64,000 nt of DNA, taken from Alphaproteobacteria bacterium (GTDB lineage: Bacteria > Myxococcota_A > UBA796 > GCA-2862545). The translations under genes and the position numbers were made by a program. Below the pieces are notes generated by a model, which ran no database searches, was not told the DNA's origin, and saw nothing but the letters and a program-made list of their open reading frames with translations. The DNA is taken from assembly GCA_020632955.1 (NCBI GenBank), contig JACKEO010000004.1:124001-188000 (forward strand), given 5' to 3'. This document shows positions 1 to 8,558 of this stretch, one piece after another; the first letter of the stretch is position 1; every line of letters begins with the position of its first letter.

Positions 1-102
1 GTCGGGGAGGGCCTGCGCCGGCGTCCCGGCCTCGTCCGCCGGGGGAGCCCCCCCTCCGCAGGCCGCACAGAGCACCACCACCACACGACCCAAGCCACGC
101 AT
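1..102 (-). CDS. Incomplete lipoprotein, N-terminal signal peptide only
   Basis: Only the first 34 codons are inside the window; the frame stays open to the left edge. The ATG (complement of 100-102) follows GGGAG five bases upstream. The peptide begins MRGLGRVVVVLCAACGGG: a short basic start, a hydrophobic core and a lipobox ending at Cys15 (LCAAC). A Gly/Ala/Pro-rich stretch follows, typical of a linker behind the lipidated Cys. It is therefore probably exported and lipid-anchored. Nothing can be said about function because the mature domain lies outside the window. Confidence 0.6.
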   Translation of the reverse strand, partial: MRGLGRVVVVLCAACGGGAPPADEAGTPAQALPD

Positions 103-170
103 GAAGACTCCCGGGCGACGCGCGACGCTACCGTCCGCGCCCCTCCACGTCCAGCGAAGCACGTGTCCCA

Positions 171-568
171 GGACCGAAGCCAGCGACGAAGGATCGCCCG
201 AGCCCGCCACCACACACGGCGGGTCTTCGGGCGGCCGACACGAGGAGCGCCCGCGAGGACCGAAGGGAGCGTGCTGAAACGCACGTGACCGAGGACCGAA
301 GCCAGCGACGAACGATCGGCCGGGCCCGCCACCACCCACGGCGGGCCTGGGGGCGGGCGACACGAGGAGCGCCCACGAGGACCGAAGGGAGCGTGCTGGA
401 ACGCACGTGACCGAGGACCGCAGCCAGCGACGAAGGATCGCCCGGGCCCGCCACCACACACGGCGGGCCTGGGGGCGGGCGACACGAGGAGCGCCCGCGA
501 GGACCGAAGGGAGCGTGCTGGAACGCACGTGACCGAGGACCGCAGCCAGCGACGAAGGATCGCCCGCT
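171..568. repeat. Tandem 122-bp repeat array, three units plus a partial fourth
   Basis: Units start at about 171, 293, 415 and 537, a constant step of 122 bases; the last is cut short near 568. Copies differ at only a few positions. Each unit holds two copies of a sub-motif, GAGGACCGAAG followed by two variable bases and AGCG. It also holds a strong inverted repeat, GGCCCGCC and GGCGGGCC around a 9-base loop, and a weaker one, CGTGC/GCACG. In the first unit the strong hairpin is slightly degraded. The array sits between two minus-strand genes and contains no convincing gene; open frames through it merely translate the repeat. The sequence is not transposon-like. Confidence 0.9.
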
Positions 569-583
569 CCCAGGCCCGCCGGA

Positions 584-814
584 TCAGTCGTCGTCGCGGC
601 GGGGGGGGTAGACCAGATACGCCACGAGGAAGCTGCCGAACGCGAAGATCAGCGGACCCATGAAGCCGTTCGGCGGCAGCGCCCGCGCCGTGAACGGGAT
701 GTACAGCTCGGCCACGCCGAAGGCGGCCGGGTTGTAGTTCGCGGCCCAGGCGACCATGCAGAGCACGGAGAAGCCCACGAGGGCGAAGGATCCGAGTCGA
801 CGGAGCAGGTCCAT
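584..814 (-). CDS. Small two-helix membrane protein
   Basis: A 76-aa protein of unknown function. The ATG follows GGAG at good spacing. Two hydrophobic segments are visible, roughly residues 8-27 and 50-70, separated by a loop with Tyr, Pro and Ala. The C-terminus is short and charged (PPRRDDD). This pattern fits a small integral inner-membrane protein with a hairpin topology. It lies downstream of the lipoprotein gene at 866-1294 on the same strand with a 51-base gap, so the two may be co-transcribed. No family was recognised. Confidence 0.65.
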   Translation of the reverse strand: MDLLRRLGSFALVGFSVLCMVAWAANYNPAAFGVAELYIPFTARALPPNGFMGPLIFAFGSFLVAYLVYPPRRDDD

Positions 815-865
815 GGCATCTCCGGGGCGCAGGTGACGGAGCCCTGTCGCCGGAGGTCTACCACA

Positions 866-1294
866 TCACGGCTCCCGCGTGGCGCCCTCGGCAGGCGCCT
901 CCGCGCCCTCCAGCAAGGACCGCAGCGAGGCCAGCTCCCGATCCAGCGCCTCGAAGGCGGGGCCGGGGCGTCCCCGGGGTCCGGCGAGCGCGTCCCGGAG
1001 GCGACCCAGGCGATACTCCAGCGCCAGCGCCTCTCCCGGATCGCGGGCGCGGACGTGCCGCACGAGGTGGTCGTGGAAGCGTCGATAGGCGGCGTCCCAG
1101 GCCCGCAGTGCCGCCACGCGGTCGCCCGCGCCGTGCGCCCCCACGGCCTCGCCGAGCAGGTGCTGCACGTCGCCCAGCAGCTCCACGCGCGCCGGACCGT
1201 CGAGCACGGCCTCCGGGGGCACCTCGGGCGTGGCGCGTCCTCCGCACCCCGCCACCACGAACCCCAGCACCAGCCACCCGCGCCACACCGCCAT
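866..1294 (-). CDS. Putative lipoprotein, helical, unknown function
   Basis: 142 aa from the ATG at 1294, which sits directly behind GGGAGGT; the frame stays open upstream but has no better start. The N-terminus MAVWRGWLVLGFVVAGCGG is a lipoprotein signal with lipobox VAGC. The mature part is rich in Arg, Leu, Ala and Glu and predicted helical, with a central stretch containing FHDHLVRHVRARD and a second leucine-rich helix. His-rich helices of this kind occur in cytochrome-c-prime-like and other four-helix folds, but no CxxCH motif is present, so haem binding is not supported. It diverges from the thioredoxin gene at 1431. Confidence 0.6.
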   Translation of the reverse strand: MAVWRGWLVLGFVVAGCGGRATPEVPPEAVLDGPARVELLGDVQHLLGEAVGAHGAGDRVAALRAWDAAYRRFHDHLVRHVRARDPGEALALEYRLGRLRDALAGPRGRPGPAFEALDRELASLRSLLEGAEAPAEGATREP

Positions 1295-1430
1295 GACCTC
1301 CCGCAGGAGCGGGCGGTATCTCCCCGTGATCGCCAGGGCGAGCGAGGGATCGGTCGCGGGCCCAGGACCCTCCGGGTCGGGGGGCCGACACCGCGATACA
1401 GGGCGGCGCCAAGCCACCCAGGGGACGACG

Positions 1431-1943
1431 TTGGAATCCTCCGCCCTCCGCTCCCTCCTCCGAGACTGGGGGATCGCGCTGGGGATCACCGTCGTGGTGG
1501 TCGTCGTGTGGCAGGCGCTCACGCCCGGCCCGCCCACCGAGGGCGTGGCGCCGCAGCTCACCGCACCGCGCGTCGACGGGTCCGACTTCGATCTGGCCGC
1601 CCGCAAGGCCGACGCCTACGTCATCAACTTCTGGGCCACCTGGTGCGAGCCCTGCCGCCGCGAGATCCCGGCCATCTCCCGGTTCGCCAAGGCGCATCCC
1701 GAGGTGGAGGTCTACGGCGTGTCGGTCGACGAGCTCGCGCCCATCCAGCTCGAGGCGGCCGCCCTGCGCCTGGGCATCCGCTACCCGGTGCTGCACGACG
1801 CCCGCCGCGACTCCGCGAACGCCTGGGGCGTCACCACCTACCCCACCACCTTCGTGCTCGATCGCCACCGCGAGGTGGTCGCCGTGCGGCGAGGCAGCAT
1901 CGACGATGCCGCCCTCGAGGAGATGCTGGCGAAGGCCCGGTAG
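1431..1943 (+). CDS. TlpA/ResA-like membrane-anchored thioredoxin
   Basis: 170 aa from a TTG start at 1431 with AGGGGA about six bases upstream. The frame is open further left without a ribosome site. An N-terminal transmembrane anchor (GIALGITVVVVVVWQAL) is followed by a thioredoxin fold. The redox motif is WATWCEPC, and a cis-Pro loop appears as TYPTTFV. Family members sit outside the inner membrane and reduce disulfides, often of apocytochrome c or copper-site proteins. Several c-type cytochrome lipoproteins occur in this window, which fits such a role but does not prove it. A second paralogue lies at 50516-51064. Confidence 0.88.
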   Translation: MESSALRSLLRDWGIALGITVVVVVVWQALTPGPPTEGVAPQLTAPRVDGSDFDLAARKADAYVINFWATWCEPCRREIPAISRFAKAHPEVEVYGVSVDELAPIQLEAAALRLGIRYPVLHDARRDSANAWGVTTYPTTFVLDRHREVVAVRRGSIDDAALEEMLAKAR

Positions 1944-1952
1944 ACGGGGCGG

Positions 1953-3359
1953 TCACAGCGCCCAGGCGAAGTAGGCCGAGCAGGCGACCACCGCGCCCAG
2001 GATGCCCGCCGCGTCCGCCGTGAGCGCCGCGGCCAGCGCGTGGCGCACCCGCTTGACCCCCACGGCCCCGAAGTAGACGGCGAGCACGTAGAAGGTGGTC
2101 TCGGTGGACCCCTGCAGCGTGGACACGAGGAAGCCCACGTAGGTGTCGGGCCCGGTGGCCGGGTCCTGCATGGTGGCCACCATCACCCCCAGCGCGCCGC
2201 TGCCCGACAGCGGGCGCAGCAGCGCCATGGGCAGCGCCGCCCCCGGCAGGCCGAGGCGCGAGGTGACCGGGTCCAGCACGCCGATGACCACGTCGAGCGC
2301 GCCGCTGGCCTGGAGCATCCCCACCGCCACGAGGATGGCCACCAGGTACGGGATGATCCGCACGGCCAGGTCCCAGCCCTCGCGCGCCCCCGCCACGAAG
2401 GACTCGTAGACGGGCACGCCCTGCACGGTGCCGTAGGCGATCATCCCGAAGGCCAGCCCCGGGATGATCCACGGCGCCACCACCGTGCCGTACACCACTG
2501 TGAGCGGCACCGCCGCCACCACGGCGGCCAGCGACAGCCAGGAGACCCAGGCGGGGTAGCCCTCGTCCACGGCCTCGGTGGCGGCCTCGGGCAGCACCTC
2601 CACCTCGTCGGGCGGCGTCACGTCGGCCGGGCTGCGCGCGAAGCGCTGGAAGGTCTTCGCCGCGAGGATCGCCACCGAGGTGGAGAAGAGGGTGGCGAGC
2701 AGCGTGGTGGGCATGATGTCGGCCGCGCGCGCGCTCCCCAGGGTCTCGCGCCACACGATGACCCCGGTGGGGAGCAGCGTGACGCTGGAGGTGTTGATCG
2801 CGAGGAAGAGCACCATCGCGTTCGTGGCCGTGCCCTTGTGCGGGTTCAGCGCGTCCAGCTCCTTCATCGCCTTGATGCCGAAGGGGGTGGCCGCGTTCCC
2901 CAGGCCCAGCGCGTTGGCCGCCAGGTTCAGCACCATGGCACCCATCGCCGGGTGGTCGGGGGGCACGTCGGGGAACAGACGCACGAGCAGGGGCCGGATC
3001 ACCCGCGACAGCACGCGCAGCAGACCCCCGTCCTGCGCCACCCGCATGAGCCCCAGGAAGAAGGCCATCGCCCCGATGAGCCCGATCACCAGGTCCACCG
3101 ACGCCTTGGCGCGGGCGAGGATGGCGTCCTGCAGCGCGCGCATCGGACGCACCGGCGGCGCCGGGGGCGGCGGAGCCTCCGCCGCACGCAGCCGGGCCAC
3201 CTCCTCGGCGAGGCCCCGCACCACCGGATCCGGGCTCTCGAGTCCCGGGACCTGGACCGCCGCGGGAGCCGGCGCCGGCGCCGGCTCCACCCAGGTCACC
3301 TCACCCCACAGGGCGAACAGGAAGGCCACCCCGATCATCGCGGCGAAGATGCGGTTCAT
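1953..3359 (-). CDS. Fused SpmA/SpmB-type nucleoside-recognition (Gate) membrane protein
   Basis: 468 aa. An N-terminal hydrophobic segment (residues 1-20) is followed by an Ala/Pro-rich loop to about residue 80, then two Gate (nucleoside-recognition) membrane domains, about 90-240 and 275-465. The first carries the signature region AANALGLGNAATPFGIKAM, typical of SpmA. The second contains GSGALGVMVATMQ and GSTETTFYVLAVYFG, typical of SpmB. In Bacillus these are two proteins involved in spore-core dehydration. A fused form in a non-endospore-former must do something else, probably transport-related, which is unknown. The gene converges with the thioredoxin gene nine bases away. Confidence 0.88.
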   Translation of the reverse strand: MNRIFAAMIGVAFLFALWGEVTWVEPAPAPAPAAVQVPGLESPDPVVRGLAEEVARLRAAEAPPPPAPPVRPMRALQDAILARAKASVDLVIGLIGAMAFFLGLMRVAQDGGLLRVLSRVIRPLLVRLFPDVPPDHPAMGAMVLNLAANALGLGNAATPFGIKAMKELDALNPHKGTATNAMVLFLAINTSSVTLLPTGVIVWRETLGSARAADIMPTTLLATLFSTSVAILAAKTFQRFARSPADVTPPDEVEVLPEAATEAVDEGYPAWVSWLSLAAVVAAVPLTVVYGTVVAPWIIPGLAFGMIAYGTVQGVPVYESFVAGAREGWDLAVRIIPYLVAILVAVGMLQASGALDVVIGVLDPVTSRLGLPGAALPMALLRPLSGSGALGVMVATMQDPATGPDTYVGFLVSTLQGSTETTFYVLAVYFGAVGVKRVRHALAAALTADAAGILGAVVACSAYFAWAL

Positions 3360-3511
3360 CGGGGGGAGTGCTCCGGCGGCCGCGACGAGGGCCGGTGTCG
3401 TGGATGGTCAAGGCAGGCTGGCGAAGCTTGGAGGGAGGTTATGGCCCGCCCGACGCGGAGGACGGACGCCGCGCCCGGCGTCCTGCTCGAACGGCCCCGA
3501 GGTTCCCGCCC

Positions 3512-4594
3512 GTGTCTCGCTATCGTGTCCCTGCTTCCCTGCCCGTCGCGCTCGCGCCCCTGCTCGCGTGCGGCACGGGTGCGCCTCCGCCGTCCGACGG
3601 CGCCGCGCACGCGCCGGGCGTCACCGACGGTGCGGCGACCGTCGCACGCTGGGAGGACGGCCGGATCGAGCTCGCCGAGGTGGAGGCCCGGGTCCACGAC
3701 GAGCTCCGCCGCATGGACGTCCAGCACGCGCTCGCCCGCTACGAGCTCCTCCACGACGCCCTCGACGTCCTGGTGGACGACCAGCTGCTCCGCCGCGAGG
3801 TGGAGCGCCGTGCGCTGCCCGACCGCGAGGCCCTGCTCGTCGCCGAGGTCGACAGCCAGGTGGTGGAGCCCACCGAGGACGAGCTCCGCGAGGAGTACGA
3901 CCGCTTCTCCCGCCAGGTGCCCTCGGCCTCCTTCGAGGCGGCGCGCCCCCACATCCGCCGCGAGATCCTCGAGGCACGCAAGGCGGCACGCCGCACGGCC
4001 TACCTCCGCGAGCTCCACGCCAGCGCCGGGCTCCGCCTGCTGCTCGAGTTCCCCGACATCCCCCGCGTCACCCTGCCCATCGAGACGCACGACCCGGTGC
4101 TCGGGCCCGACGACGCGCCGGTCACCATCGTCGAGTTCGCGGGCTTCCAGTGCTACTACTGCAAGCGCGTCCAGCACGTGCTCACGCAGCTCGTCGACGA
4201 CTACGAGGGCAAGGTGCGGGTGGTCTTCAAGGACTTCCCGCTCGCGGGGCACACCCGCGCCGAGGAGGCGGCGGTGGCCGCCCACTGCGCCGACGAGCAG
4301 GGCCGCTTCTGGGAGATGGCCACGCTGATGCTCGACAACCAGGCCCTCCTCGATCACGACCACCTCCGTGGCTACGCCGACCGCGTCCAGCTCGACGTGG
4401 CCGCGTGGGCCCGCTGCATGGAGGAGGACCGCTGGCCCCAGGCGCTGCACGCCGACGTGGTCGCCGGTCGGGAGGCGGGGGTCACCTCCACGCCCACCTT
4501 CTTCGTGAACGGCCTGATGATCAGCGGCGCCCACGACTACGCGCGCTACGCGAGCCTGGTCGACCAGGAGCTGGAGCGTCTGGGGAGACGGTGA
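3512..4594 (+). CDS. DsbA-family thioredoxin lipoprotein with SurA-like N-terminal helix region
   Basis: 360 aa from GTG at 3512 (GAGG nine bases upstream). The start gives a lipoprotein signal with lipobox LLACGTG. Residues about 40-170 are charged and helical, with LDVLVDDQLLRREVERR and PTEDELREEYDRF. These resemble the SurA/parvulin N-terminal chaperone region, although no rotamase domain follows. A DsbA-type fold follows at about 185-355: the motif is FQCYYCKRV (CYYC) and the cis-Pro loop is STPTFFVNG. It probably acts as a periplasmic thiol oxidoreductase or isomerase, with the helical part binding unfolded client protein. Upstream is the divergent Gate protein. Confidence 0.85.
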   Translation: MSRYRVPASLPVALAPLLACGTGAPPPSDGAAHAPGVTDGAATVARWEDGRIELAEVEARVHDELRRMDVQHALARYELLHDALDVLVDDQLLRREVERRALPDREALLVAEVDSQVVEPTEDELREEYDRFSRQVPSASFEAARPHIRREILEARKAARRTAYLRELHASAGLRLLLEFPDIPRVTLPIETHDPVLGPDDAPVTIVEFAGFQCYYCKRVQHVLTQLVDDYEGKVRVVFKDFPLAGHTRAEEAAVAAHCADEQGRFWEMATLMLDNQALLDHDHLRGYADRVQLDVAAWARCMEEDRWPQALHADVVAGREAGVTSTPTFFVNGLMISGAHDYARYASLVDQELERLGRR

Positions 4595-4672
4595 CGATCG
4601 GCGTGCTATGCTCGCGGGGCCCACGTCGCCTCCGGGGCCCGCCGCCAGGTCCGCGCACGAGCACGAGCCCCG

Positions 4673-7600
4673 ATGCCGACAGTCCCGGACACGATCGGTC
4701 CGTACGAAGTCATCCGACCCATCGCCCAGGGAGGCATGGCGGAGGTCTTCGAGGTCCGTGACCCCGAGAGCGGCGAACGACGCGCGCTGAAGCTCCTCAT
4801 GGAGCTGAAGACCTCGGTCAAGCGGTTCAACCGCGAGTTCGAGGCCATGACGCGCCTCAACCACCCGAACATCGTGCGGGTGTACCGCTACGGCTTCGAG
4901 GGGCAGCACCCCTGGATGTCCATGGAGATGCTGCGCGGCGTGCCGCTGCAGGTCCGCGTGAAGAACTTCGGTGCGCCGGGCAGCACGGTGCGCACCGACG
5001 AGGTGGTGCGCATCGCCTGGTTCGTCGCGAACGCCCTGCAGTACATCCACGACCGCGGCCTCGTGCACCGCGACCTGAAGAGCGCCAACGTCCAGGTGCT
5101 GCGCGACGGCCGCGTGAAGCTCCTGGACTTCGGCACGGCCCACCTCGTCGATCCCCTCGAGCACATCACGCAGGAGGGGGACTTCGTCGGCACCTTCTCG
5201 TATGCGGCGCCCGAGCAGATCGTGGGCGCGCCCATCGACCACCGGGCCGACCTGTACGCCCTCGGCATCCTGCTGTACCGCCTGCTGTCGGGCCGGCGGC
5301 CCTTCAAGGCCAGCGATCCCCACAAGGTCGCCCACATGCACCTGCACGTGGACCCCCCGCCGCTGCGCGACGCGGTGCCCGAGCTGCCCGACGCGCTCAT
5401 CGACCTGGTCGGCTCCCTGCTGCAGAAGCAGCGCAAGGACCGCCCCCAGCGAGCCGACGAGGTGGCCGCCGCCCTGGAGCGCATCGCCGGCGGCGCCCTG
5501 TCGCTCCGCGGGCTGCAGCTCGCCCTCTACGACGATCAGGCGCTGGGGCGGGCCAACGAGCTGCGGCGCACCTGGAAGGCCCTCGAGGAGAGCGCGCCGG
5601 GTCACCTCGTGGTGGTGTCGGCCGCCGACCTGTCCGACCGCACCCACCTCATCGACCACGTGGTCGCCGACGCCGAGAAGCGCGGCATCCTGGTGGCACG
5701 TCCCTCGGCCCTCGACCCCACGGCCCCGGCCGTGGCCCAGTGTCTCGCCGCCCTGGTCGATCCGCGAGACGAGCCGTCCATGGCGCTGGCCGACGTGCTC
5801 GGCGACCCCGCGGGTGCCGCCGCCGCCACGCGGGTCGAGAGCCTCCGCGCGGCCCTCCCCGACCTGCTCGACCACCTGCGCAGCCGCGAGCAGCCCGCCG
5901 TGGTCGCCGTCGACGCCCTGGAACTGCGCGAGGGAGCGGTGTCGGCGCTGCTCGGCGAGCTGCTCACCGCCGCACGCGACACCGGCACGCGCCTGCACGT
6001 CCTGGTCTCCGTGGCCCGCCAGGGCACGCCCGCGGTCGTGGCCCTGCAGCGCGTGGCCCACGCCACCACCGAGCTCGCGCTCGGCGCGCTGGACGCCCGC
6101 TCCACCGCGCTCGCCGTCGGCAACCTGCTGCATCGTCGTCCTCCGTCCCGCGAGGCGGCACGACGCATCCAGCGCGACACCGGCGGACACCCCGCGCTGC
6201 TCACCGAGGTGGTGCGGTCCTTCGTGGAGGAGGGGATCCTCCAGGTCCCCGAGGACGGCAACCGCGTCGACTGGAACCCCGGCACCCAGGCCGACCAGCT
6301 CCCCGAGCCCGTGCGGCTGCGGCTCGATCGCGACCACGGCGACCTGCCCGTCACCTGGCGACGCCTGCTGGAGGTGGTCGAGGTCGTGGGCGGACGCGCC
6401 TCCCTCGCGGAGCTCGCGGCCGGCACGGCGCTGCGTCCCGCCGATCTGCCCGTGATCCTCGACGGCATGGTGGAGGCGGGCCTCGTCACCTGGACCCGCC
6501 GGCCCGCCGACCCCGTGCTGCCGGTCGACCCCCTCTTCCTCCGCTACGTCGGCTCCTCGATGCACCCGGCGCGGCGCGCGGCCATCCAGCACCTCGCGGC
6601 CGACCTCGTGGAGCGGGAGCCCGCCTCCGTCGGACAGGTCCGGGTGCTCGTCGCCGTGGGTCGCGACGAGCTCGCGCTGGAGCGCGGTCGCGAGGTGGCC
6701 CGGGAGCTCCTCGACCACGGCGAGGCGGTCGAGGCGCTGGAGCTGCTCCAGGCCATCCTGCCCAGCGCCGACCTCCCCTCCACCCCGGTCGACCAGCGCC
6801 TCGACGTGCACCTGATGTTCGCCGAGGCCATGCAGCGCGTGCGCCCCCTCGACGCGCGCGCGGTGAAGGCGCTCGACGCGGCGGATCGCCTGAGCGGCAC
6901 GAGCCCCCGTGGCGCCGAGGTCCGCTTCTGGCAGGCCGAGCAGCAGCGCGCGATCGGCCACTACGCCAACCACCGCAAGTTCCTGGTGGAGGTGTGGGAC
7001 ATGATCGGCCAGGGCGAGCGCACGCCGCTCCGCGCCCGGGCCGCCCTCGAGCTCGCCGAGAGCTTCATCTACGGCGCCCAGATCCCCCAGGCGCGCACCT
7101 GGTACGACAACGCGCTCGACGCGGCGATGGCGGTCGATGACCGCGACGTGGCCGACCGCGCCCGGGTGGGCCTGGCCGAGCTGATGATCGCCGAGGGCGA
7201 CGTCACGGGCGCCGAGCAGATCCTCGAGCGCCTGCTCACCGCGCGCGGCACCCAGGGCGACCCGCTCGTGGCCTGGCACGGCATCGCGGCGTGGGCCCAC
7301 GCGCTGCGGCGCCAGGGCCGCTTCAGCGAGCTGCTGCCCCGCCTGTCGGGCGCCATCGCCGAGGCGCGCGAGGGCCAGTCCATCCCCGCACGCGCCGCCG
7401 TCACGCTGGCTGCCGCCGCCGCGGAGCTCGACCTGTACCGGCTGGGTCGCGCCCAGGAGCTGGTGGAGGAGCTCGCGAGCGCCCTGGGTCCCGGCGAACG
7501 CCTCCACCTGCGCCTCGAGACCCGGCTCTTCCAGGGTCGCCTCGCCATCGCCTCGGGCCAGGCGGCCACGGCCTCCTTCCAGCTCGGCGAGGTGGTCGAC

Positions 7601-8074
7601 CAGGCCGAGAAGGCGGGCCTCGCCCTGCTCGCCGAGCTCGGGCGCGCCTACCTCGCCGAGGCCCGCTGGGACGTGGGCGCGCACGACGAGGCGAAGCAGC
7701 TCTACCAGAAGGCGCTGATGGGCCTCATGAGCACGGGCAACCTCACGGCCGTGGCCGACGCCATCGTCAGCCGCGCCCGCGTCGTGGGGGCCACCGACGA
7801 CCCCACGAAGGCCTTCCGCCTCGTGCGCCGGCTGCTGTCGAAGGGCGAGATGCAGCCGCTCTACATCGAGCACCTGCTGGCCGAGGTGCGCTGGTACCTC
7901 CACCAGGGCGACGACACGCTCGTGCGCCAGGCGCTGCGCGAGGCCCAGGCCTCGGTGAACCGCATCGCCGCCCGCCAGTCCCAGATCGAGCAGGCCGCGC
8001 TGCGCGTCCATCCCTGGGCGCATGAAGTGATCCTGACACAGCAGACCCTCGACAAGCGCACCCCCGCCGAATGA
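4673..8074 (+). CDS. Ser/Thr protein kinase with long helical-repeat C-terminus
   Basis: 1133 aa. Residues about 8-275 form a Hanks-type kinase domain: a glycine loop (IAQGGMAEVF), ALKLL with the ATP lysine, catalytic loop HRDLKSANV, DFGTAH and APEQ. The middle region (about 280-620) resembles the degenerate ATPase-like regulatory segment of large myxobacterial-type kinases, but I see no clear Walker A motif. Residues about 620-1130 are alpha-helical repeats, TPR-like (for example AKQLYQKALMGLMSTGNL). No transmembrane helix is evident, so the kinase is probably cytoplasmic and uses the repeats for partner binding. A -10-like TGCTATGCT lies at 4604-4612. The PH-domain genes follow after 10 bases and are likely co-transcribed. 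Confidence 0.93.
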   Translation: MPTVPDTIGPYEVIRPIAQGGMAEVFEVRDPESGERRALKLLMELKTSVKRFNREFEAMTRLNHPNIVRVYRYGFEGQHPWMSMEMLRGVPLQVRVKNFGAPGSTVRTDEVVRIAWFVANALQYIHDRGLVHRDLKSANVQVLRDGRVKLLDFGTAHLVDPLEHITQEGDFVGTFSYAAPEQIVGAPIDHRADLYALGILLYRLLSGRRPFKASDPHKVAHMHLHVDPPPLRDAVPELPDALIDLVGSLLQKQRKDRPQRADEVAAALERIAGGALSLRGLQLALYDDQALGRANELRRTWKALEESAPGHLVVVSAADLSDRTHLIDHVVADAEKRGILVARPSALDPTAPAVAQCLAALVDPRDEPSMALADVLGDPAGAAAATRVESLRAALPDLLDHLRSREQPAVVAVDALELREGAVSALLGELLTAARDTGTRLHVLVSVARQGTPAVVALQRVAHATTELALGALDARSTALAVGNLLHRRPPSREAARRIQRDTGGHPALLTEVVRSFVEEGILQVPEDGNRVDWNPGTQADQLPEPVRLRLDRDHGDLPVTWRRLLEVVEVVGGRASLAELAAGTALRPADLPVILDGMVEAGLVTWTRRPADPVLPVDPLFLRYVGSSMHPARRAAIQHLAADLVEREPASVGQVRVLVAVGRDELALERGREVARELLDHGEAVEALELLQAILPSADLPSTPVDQRLDVHLMFAEAMQRVRPLDARAVKALDAADRLSGTSPRGAEVRFWQAEQQRAIGHYANHRKFLVEVWDMIGQGERTPLRARAALELAESFIYGAQIPQARTWYDNALDAAMAVDDRDVADRARVGLAELMIAEGDVTGAEQILERLLTARGTQGDPLVAWHGIAAWAHALRRQGRFSELLPRLSGAIAEAREGQSIPARAAVTLAAAAAELDLYRLGRAQELVEELASALGPGERLHLRLETRLFQGRLAIASGQAATASFQLGEVVDQAEKAGLALLAELGRAYLAEARWDVGAHDEAKQLYQKALMGLMSTGNLTAVADAIVSRARVVGATDDPTKAFRLVRRLLSKGEMQPLYIEHLLAEVRWYLHQGDDTLVRQALREAQASVNRIAARQSQIEQAALRVHPWAHEVILTQQTLDKRTPAE

Positions 8075-8084
8075 GGATGCACGC

Positions 8085-8558
8085 ATGACCTGGCACTCGC
8101 TGCCTGCGCGCGCGCGCACCCTGTTCTACCTGCAGGCCTTCTCCCGCCTGGCGCTGTTCTGGCTGCCCGCCACCGCCGTCGCGGTTGCCGCGCTCACCAG
8201 CGCCTGGAGCCTCAGGGGCGCGCTCGGGGTCGGCGGCGCCTGGCTGCTCTTCCAGGGCCTGCTCGCCGTGTGGATGCCCGCGCTGGAGCACGCCCACTTC
8301 GCGTGGACGGAGCGCGACAGCGACCTGCTCGTGTCCCGCGGCGTGCTCGTCCGCACGGTCACCGCGATCCCCGCCCAGCGGATCCAGCACGTGGACGTGC
8401 GGCAGGGCCTGCTCGAGCGCAGCCTCGGCCTCGCCCGACTGATGGTCTACACGGCGAGCGGCGCCGGCGCCGACGGGGTCATCCCCGGGCTCACCCTCGA
8501 CACCGCCGAGGCGCTGCGCGACCGGCTCGTGAGCGTCGGCGGCGACGATGGCGTCTAG
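8085..8558 (+). CDS. bPH2 (YdbS-like) membrane protein
   Basis: 157 aa. Two transmembrane helices (about residues 18-42 and 47-65) precede a bacterial PH-2 domain. The recognisable core is VSRGVLVRTVTAIPAQRIQHV, then SLGLARLMVYTASG and a C-terminal LRDRL. YdbS-type proteins are inner-membrane proteins usually encoded beside a YdbT-type partner with several PH domains, as here. In Bacillus the YdbS/YdbT pair has been linked to resistance to a bacteriocin. The gene overlaps the next one by 11 bases and follows the kinase gene by 10, which suggests an operon. Confidence 0.85.
   Translation: MTWHSLPARARTLFYLQAFSRLALFWLPATAVAVAALTSAWSLRGALGVGGAWLLFQGLLAVWMPALEHAHFAWTERDSDLLVSRGVLVRTVTAIPAQRIQHVDVRQGLLERSLGLARLMVYTASGAGADGVIPGLTLDTAEALRDRLVSVGGDDGV

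Noticed and set aside
128..457. Open frame inside the 122-bp repeats (minus strand)
   Set aside because: It translates the repeat itself, has no ribosome site and no protein-like pattern.
3356..8119. 1587-codon open frame on the minus strand
   Set aside because: It is antisense to the DsbA-type and kinase genes. His/Gly/Arg/Val-rich composition is what third-position G+C gives opposite a real gene.
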